Shown one piece after another: positions 57,699 through 64,000 of a stretch of DNA of 64,000 nucleotides. The DNA lies in NCBI RefSeq assembly GCF_902459465.1, contig NC_047063.1, positions 19,805,685 to 19,869,684 of the forward strand, read 5' to 3'. Every line of letters starts with the position of its first letter. Within the stretch, counting starts at the first letter, position 1. Position numbers and translations under genes: made by a program. The stretch comes from Asterias rubens (lineage: Eukaryota; Echinodermata; Asteroidea; Forcipulatida; Asteriidae). The notes below the pieces were generated by a model that did no database searches, was not told where the DNA came from, and saw only the letters and a list, made by a program, of their open reading frames with translations.

Positions 57699-57858
57699 TG
57701 ATTTCACAAAGAGTTAGGACTCGTCTTATCTCGAGTTAGGACGAGTAACTCGTCCTAACTTAGGATTAATCTTAAGGTCTGCATGCTACAGTGCAGGGTT
57801 GGGACTTGTCCTAAGTCTTATAATTAGTCTTAAGTTAGGAAGAGTTTTGTGAAATCGA
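57699..57858. repeat. 160-bp foldback
   Basis: GATTTCACAAAGAGTTAGGA at the left pairs with TTAGGAAGAGTTTTGTGAAATC-type sequence at the right, with further inner TTAGGACGAG / CTCGTCCTAA pairs. Confidence 0.65.
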
Positions 57859-59520
57859 CGGCTGAGGGTTTAATATATTTAATCTTCTTATGTCTTGTCT
57901 TGCAAAAATGTTACTTTGTTGCAGGTTGGCCTACAAAAATGTGTTAACTGGTTGCATCGTGATAAGAGGGTAGAAAGTCATGTAGTTATTCCTTTAAAGA
58001 CCATATAAGCGACATAACCTATTCACACAATGAGGTCAAATGTCATGTCGAGAATTTTTTTTTCATGTTTATATATGATTGACAACAGAAGTTCTGTTCC
58101 GTATTGATTTTGTTTTAGGCATTTCGACAAAATTTAATCTATAAGCATTTGGGATGGTTATAGAGAAATGAATGGTCTCTAATAGGTTAAAAATATGTTG
58201 ATGATTCAATGGAATCCATAGTGCCTTATTTCTTCCTGGCTTTCTACACTATAGGAACCGTGCTAATTCAATCATAATCAGTCCTTGTGTGAATAACTCA
58301 ACATTTTTAATACATAAGATTGGTATGACTGTTTTGGATCTAAGACCTCTTTTAAGGTGAGAATACAAAGCTTTATTGTTTTTAATGGATTTTAATGCTT
58401 TAACTTGTTACACCGACAATTCTACAACTGATACATAAACTGTTGGCGTGAATAAATATTTTCTAGGCTGAACAAATCTTATTTGTTTTTGACATTGATT
58501 ATTATGGCACATATTTACGGCATGAACTTAAATACAATCTATGAGTTGCGATAAATATAACTTATGCGTAATTTAAACCGAAGTCTAATTTCTAACGCTG
58601 CTTACCGTGGGACTCTGTGCATACAACATCCTCTAAAGCGGCGCGCTAGGTTCCACAGGAAGCAGCGCCACGAAATTAAGCCCAGAAATTAATTAATAAA
58701 TACAAGAGTAAACAATAACAATACTGCATATAGAGAAAGGGCCTTCAAAATCCCAAAGTCTGGGCCGAGTTTTAAAAATGGTGGACGGTTGGTATGTATT
58801 TGTAAACTTTTTGGATTCCTTTTTTTTTTTCTTTTTAAAAACTAATTTCATCTATTCCTTCTTCAAATTTGATATCCATGGTTATAAGTTTGAAAAATAC
58901 TTCTGATTGTCGTTTACTTAAAAACATCTTGAAATAAGCACCAACCATCGGTCATTATATTATTTTTTTATTCAAAACCTGTAAAGGATTTGTGGTAAAT
59001 AATGCAACCTTCAAACTGTCGTTTAACAAGCATGTGTGCAAAGTAGTCACCCTTGGGAGCCAATCAGGGCTGTTTTCAGCTCATTCCTACCAGGACCCTA
59101 GGTTAGTGACAAGGTATCAATATGACGCATTCAATATTTGTACAACATTTGTGAGTTGTTTAAGAAAGGTTGGGCATTTTGTTGTCCAACTTTTGATTGT
59201 CACATTTCAGATTTTAAACCGACACATTATTCCCCAACGATTTAGCACCAAACATCACTCAGTGTGATTTTCTCTATTTTCTGTACTATGGCGTATCTCA
59301 AAACAGTTAGATAGACCCCTTATATATTATGTCAACATCCCTCGTAGCGCCCTTCTTGAGGTCAATAAAGACTGGTCATTGGCTGAGAGTTGTGCATGGA
59401 ATATACAGACATGCATGTTTTGACCTCAGTAAAGGCAGCCATTTGCAAGGGGTCTTAATTAGTGGGACTAAATCTCCCTCTGATAGTATTTTGAGTGAAG
59501 GAAACTAAAGTTGATTAATT

Positions 59521-59652
59521 AGGCCGTGTCAGAAACAGCGACTTCGTCTACAGCTACGGCTAGATCACGTTCGTCTGCCTATTCTTCAACATTGGCAGAT
59601 GCGCTGATCTAGCCGTAGCTGTAGCCGCAGTCGCTGTTTCAGACACAGCCTT
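59521..59652. repeat. 132-bp foldback with about 45-bp arms
   Basis: GGCCGTGTCAGAAACAGCGA and ACAGCTACGGCTAGATCA at the left pair with TGATCTAGCCGTAGCTGT and TCGCTGTTTCAGACACAGCC at the right. Confidence 0.75.
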
Positions 59653-60470
59653 ACCTATTATTCTATTATATTCTTACTTTTACATGAAACTTGACCTTTA
59701 AACCCTTACCCTCCCAAGTCCTTCTGTCTCCTCTTTGCCAAAATGAAGGATTCAGAAGGACAGGGGGCTGTCTGTGAGTCCAAATAACAATTTGCTTAAT
59801 ACTTTGTCAGCTGTTTTAATCTTATCTGAAGCAAAACTATTAAATATGGAGTGATATAGGAGAGGAAGATATTGGAGGATTGGGGTACTGTAGGCGAAAA
59901 GGCCACAGAAGGAGTAAGGCTTAACAATACAAAATAGAATTTGGGTAAGTGAACTCACTTTTTTTCTTCATCTGAGCTCTTTAGAGCATATCCTAAAATT
60001 AGCTTGATATTTAGTTCTTACTTTAAAGGTTGCTACAAAATTCATACTGTACAACATTTTAATACTCGCAATGGATGAGGTGAACGTAGGTTATCCTATC
60101 TGTTGATTTACATGTCGCTGTATACCATTCAAAAAGTGTTTCTAGAAAGGTGCTGGTGGACTCGGACTTGATTCTTGTAAAATAGTTTTACAGTTCATTG
60201 TTCAAAATGGTGTTAAGACAGAGGTCGCCCTAAGGCTGCACTGGATAGACAATGTCACAAAGTGGAGTGGAGAGCCGAGAAGAGCAGCGATTGAAGCAGA
60301 ACGGGTGATAAGTGTTAGTACCTACATTAGAATTTGAGGATGAGGGTTCCACAGACGCAAGTCTTTGCCGTATGATGATGACATTTCAGAGTGAGTCATA
60401 AACTGTCCTTTTGTATTCCCACTTCAGAAAGTCGTCAGTGTAAGAATTTGCAGTCGTTCGTGGGTGTGGT

Positions 60471-63400
60471 TTACAAGGAACTTGAAGTCGAAGAGGAGAG
60501 TCTGTTCTTCTTCATGTAGCGAGAATATGAGGTCAAAAGGTCATCCATCTTGTAGCCCTGCAATTGACAGTTGAAACAACTCTTGTTGTTGAAAAACATA
60601 ATAACAATATCTTGTGCTGACAATTGCCTGTTTAATTTTTTTTACTGTATGCAGGCATTTGAATTACCTTTTTGGGATCGAATAAAGATTAACTGAATTG
60701 AACTGAATTTAAGTACGGGTTTCATAAAAAAATTAAAATAAATCAACATCAGTCTGAAATCTCACTGGTTACAAAGTTCATACTACAAGCCACTGTTGCG
60801 TACTTCGATTGGTGCAATTGAAATAAGCCAAAGTTAACATTTGATATTTTTTCACAGGTTGATCATACAGTGTTTTTTATTTAACCGGAAGCGGCATTTA
60901 ATTAACTTTTCTGAAGAATTAGTAAAACTTACTTTCTCTTTAGATAAGTAGTTGTTGCTACGAAACTTCATGCAGTTTTTATATTATCAGTTGGATCTTA
61001 AATTTGATACAACAATGCTAATTTTACCATTTTGGTTTTGAAGTGTAGTTTCATGGCTCCTGTCTTTTCATTTCCAACAGTAAGAATAAAGTCATCACTG
61101 TCCGAACCTGCCCAGCCCTGGATCTCATTATACGGGTAAGTCTTCAAGATATCCTACATCATAAAATAAAATAAACAGAGTCAATGTTTGTTGACTTTTT
61201 GTCTTCAAGAGAGTCTCTGAACTGAAAAGATGTAAACTTGCATCAGTATGTTTGTTTTGCTAAGACTTTTGGTTGTTCTTTGGGTCCTGGTTGTTTGGTC
61301 TTTCTCACTTTAAAACACTATTTCTGTGACCTGCCGGATAAAGTGTGGAACAGGTCTTTGCAAATGTGCAGCTAGTTCTTCCCTGTAATTGACATGCGAT
61401 GTTGCAATTGAGAGGAGTCAATTGTGAGGGAATAACAACTATTAATTCAATTCAATACAATTCAGTTCTTTATTCAGCATGTCCAGCATGAAAATTACTT
61501 TCTCGATTTGCACATACAGTTACTAAAAATAGCAGAAGAACCAAACCTGGACCGTAGAAATTAAAAGAGCAACAATATAACATAATTCAACCTATAATTG
61601 TTGATATACTATAATGACTTTACCTTTGACTGGGCCTCGATGACGAGCACTCCTCGTTTGTTGATTGCAAGCAACACTCTCTCTGTGTTGTCAGATCTGA
61701 TGACTTTCTGCAGACAACATGTACATTTGGGTTTGAATTATGTTAAGGAGAATGGGCGAGAAAGTGTAGATTTGTGGATAGCCTACGAACCGAAGGCGAG
61801 AACATTGTTGTCACAAATCTACATTTTTGAGTCTATTCTCTGACTTAAACTATTTCCCCAATCTTTTTGTACTTTGTCAAACGTTGTTTGGTTACATTGA
61901 TAACTATTTTGCAAATTTGTTGAGCATATATTATAGTGCTTGGAACATTATCAAGTACAACGTTTTTTTTTAGAATTATGTTATTTAATACTAAAGTAAA
62001 TTGTTTAACTGAAACAATAGTTTGGGGACATTGAAATATATCATGTTTTCATCAGCTGAGTTTTTCACCTGATGTTATTTTTTATGTTATTTTTGGAAAG
62101 ACAGTCATTTTCAAGTTGAACTATCGCTGAAGTTTGTACATTCAACTGTAGATTCGTAAAAATAATCTACATTTTGAACAATAGAGTGACGTCACTGAAA
62201 TAGTTTAATAGAAAATAATATACTTCAAAATAGCTATTACTGACAGCTACTGAGTTCATGGTTAGGGCTAATACGTATTTGTTTCGATTAAGACTTACAC
62301 AATCTAGTATCAGAGAGCATGAACTGCTGTCTCACCAAGAGAAACTTATATTTGTTTATTGTTTGTTTAGATGATCTTCTTTATTTAGATGATCAAGGGG
62401 ATAAAGACACCAAGCTGGCAACAGCTTATCTTTCTCAATTAATATTGGTTGAATGTATAGATATCAATTGCACAAATCAAGAATTTAAATTTAGTATCTG
62501 GCAATGTTGCTGCACTTAGCTAGGTTTAAGAATTGCTGCTCTAAAATTGAAAAGGTCGTGGTTTCGAATCCCACTCGAGTAACATGCTTGTGATTTTGCT
62601 GAAGGAGCTCTGGAAAGTGTTGAGTGTATAGGTGCTAACACACATCGGTGTATATGGGTAAAACCAAAATTATATAAGAAGAAAAAAAAGACCTTTGTAC
62701 CTCTGCTTCAAAGAATGAGGAGCCAAACGTTGGCCATCGATACACAATCTTAAGGAATGCAATCTTAGCTCCCTCCTTGGACATAGCGGTCAGTGCAGGT
62801 TGGTTATACATGGATACTATAGCCTGTTAATACAAATAAATATGTTGAGGTTGAAAACAAATAAACAAAAATTCTAACCTTGAGTCAGTGTTCTGACTAT
62901 TCCCAGGTCAAAATTCCAGTTGAACCTAGTTAACTGGGGTCAACTGGTTCAACTGGATAGTGACCAAACTCGTCCATTTTCCATATTAACCAACTGGTTT
63001 GGACTAGGTTTAACTGTGTTCAACTGAGTTTAAATTATAAACCAGTTGGTGTCTGTCCATTTTCCATATTAAACCAACTGGTTTTAACTGTGTTTAACTA
63101 GTTTATCAACTGGTTTCAACTAGTTCCAGTTGAACCCAGTTTAACTAGGTTCAACTGGAATTTTGACCTGGGTTTGTATGTAAAATTGACAAGTGGCTGT
63201 ATTTTGAGGTTGTATAGTTTCACAAGACAGGAGAGACTGGGAAAAGCTTGTGTCTGCCTGCTGTGAAGTCAACTGATGATGATGATGATGATAGTTTTAT
63301 TTAACCTTTGCGAAAGCTTCTGCTGAAACTAACTACTTTTTGCTCTTTTTCATTTCGCATCTTCCACATTACTTCAAGGAATCGTCTCTTTACAATACAT

Positions 63401-63716
63401 TTTTTAAACCATCCACTCACTCTTTTCCAATCCTCCACAGACGCAGTTCTCAACATTTCTGTCGGCAGATATTCTGACAAGGTTTGAGCCAGATTCTGTA
63501 ACTCTGATTTATCGTTGCCGTGTTGAGCACGAAACTGCAGGGCTGCCAACTTGACAGCATCCTCCCTCTGGCATCGATGGTAACCCCGAAGAAACTTGGG
63601 ACGTTCCTGGTTGTAGTGGAATATTGTGTCAGCTTGTGGGTCCTCGCCCGGAACAACATCTGTCCAGATTTTCCGCAGGAAGTACATTTGGTAGGCAAGA
63701 ACTGGCATATCACTTT
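60471..63716 (-). CDS. MYO7A: Gene E: myosin VII tail, C-terminal FERM end (partial)
   Basis: Five minus-strand exons join in phase: 63716-63421, 62823-62701, 61707-61624, 61153-61028, 60557-60471 (stop TAA). They encode 211 whole codons plus a split first codon, then the stop; the rest of the gene lies beyond the right edge. The sequence matches my memory of the second FERM domain of myosin VIIa: [83 protein letters not shown] and [11 protein letters not shown]. Myosin VII is an actin motor of stereocilia, filopodia and adhesion sites; this FERM domain binds cargo adaptors. The ending is Ser-rich ([10 protein letters not shown]), unlike the mammalian end. A VIIa-type rather than VIIb-type assignment is not certain. 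Confidence 0.9.
62545..62670 (+). mobile_element. SINE family B copy, 5' truncated
   Basis: Begins in the tRNA-like head (CTCTAAAATTGAAAAGGTCG, B-box-like GGTTTCGAATCCC) and continues through ACACATCGGTGTATATGGG. It is next to a myosin exon, in the intron. Confidence 0.6.
62902..63172. mobile_element. 271-bp foldback packed with TTCAACTGGTT-type motifs
   Basis: CCCAGGTCAAAATTCCAGTT and GAACCTAGTT at the left are mirrored at the right by AACTAGGTTCAACTGGAATT and TTGACCTGGG. Between the arms, AACTGGTT and TTCAACT motifs recur many times in both orientations and GTCCATTTTCCATATTAA occurs twice. It lies in a myosin intron. Confidence 0.7.
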
Positions 63717-64000
63717 CTGTTTTATGAGGGTAGGTGGAAGGGTTAAAATAACTGGGAACCAGTGGCAACAGACTGTAAACTGCATGGTATTTCGCCTCGT
63801 AACCTGTTTTAGCTAAGCAAAATTCGTCTGTGTTTGTCTGAGTTTTTGTGCTACTTAAGCAGAAAATATCACATTACTTTTGTTTTCTGCTTAGCAAACA
63901 TGTGCAAGATACCAGTCAAAAAAATTGCTTGTTGTATGGTATTTTGGCTGGTTACCTTATCTGGGTAAGCATAATATTGCTGTCCTTAGCCAATTTTTAG

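Larger units (their letters stand above)
53726..60470. other. Intergenic region between convergent genes D and E, repeats only
   Basis: No credible exon seen. It contains SINE-like sequences (54590-54720 minus, 55035-55375 plus), two family 1 MITEs, an ATCA palindrome, and foldbacks at 57699-57858 and 59521-59652. Sequence just after 53725 is probably gene D 3' UTR and sequence just before 60471 gene E 3' UTR. Confidence 0.5.

Noticed and set aside
1..64000. CRISPR arrays, bacterial operons, ribosome binding sites
   Set aside because: Intron-rich genes, SINEs and telomeric repeats show animal nuclear DNA. The direct repeats seen are tandem duplications or transposon arms without the regular repeat-spacer pattern.

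Overview
The window is a piece of an animal nuclear genome: split genes with GT-AG introns of 0.2-5 kb, AT-rich introns, many tRNA-derived SINEs and foldback elements, and TTAGGG telomere-type repeats. The gene content (a myosin VII tail, an H+/myo-inositol cotransporter, an EGF-repeat precursor resembling sea-urchin exogastrula-inducing peptides) and the repeat style suggest an echinoderm, perhaps a sea star. The organism call is an inference. I ran no searches; exons were built by hand from reading frames, splice sites and phase matching.

Layout. 1769-9364 (+): the last seven exons of an unrecognised charged protein (gene A, 485 residues visible), its 5' end outside the window or unseen. 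12419-16471 (-): gene B, a secreted 351-residue precursor made of a signal peptide, five EGF-like domains each on one 177-bp exon, and a short dibasic-containing tail. Four of the five EGF exons encode the same 59 residues. 16.8-26.2 kb: a gene-poor, repeat-filled interval. 26174-36786 (-): gene C, SLC2A13/HMIT, ten exons and 602 residues. Its fourth intron holds a 0.5-kb TTAGGG array and a decayed array whose units contain pieces of the gene's own exon 4. 36.8-40.5 kb: divergent intergenic region. 40494-53725 (+): gene D, twelve exons and 498 residues, unrecognised except for a C-terminal MYND-type zinc finger. 53.7-60.5 kb: intergenic repeats. 60471-63716 (-): the last five visible exons of a myosin VII tail (gene E, MyTH4-FERM end), continuing past the right edge.

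Mobile DNA fills most of the rest. It includes several MITE families flanked by TTAA (piggyBac-like), one present about ten times; a 538-bp element with a perfect 9-bp target duplication and about 15 copies of an 11-bp motif; three or more tRNA-derived SINE families; one LINE remnant; and many short foldbacks. The five genes show no functional link and look like ordinary neighbours. The most unusual structures are the homogenised EGF exon array with two GC donors, the exon-derived telomere-like array in SLC2A13, the 9-bp-TSD element, and two MITEs that share one TTAA inside a SINE.
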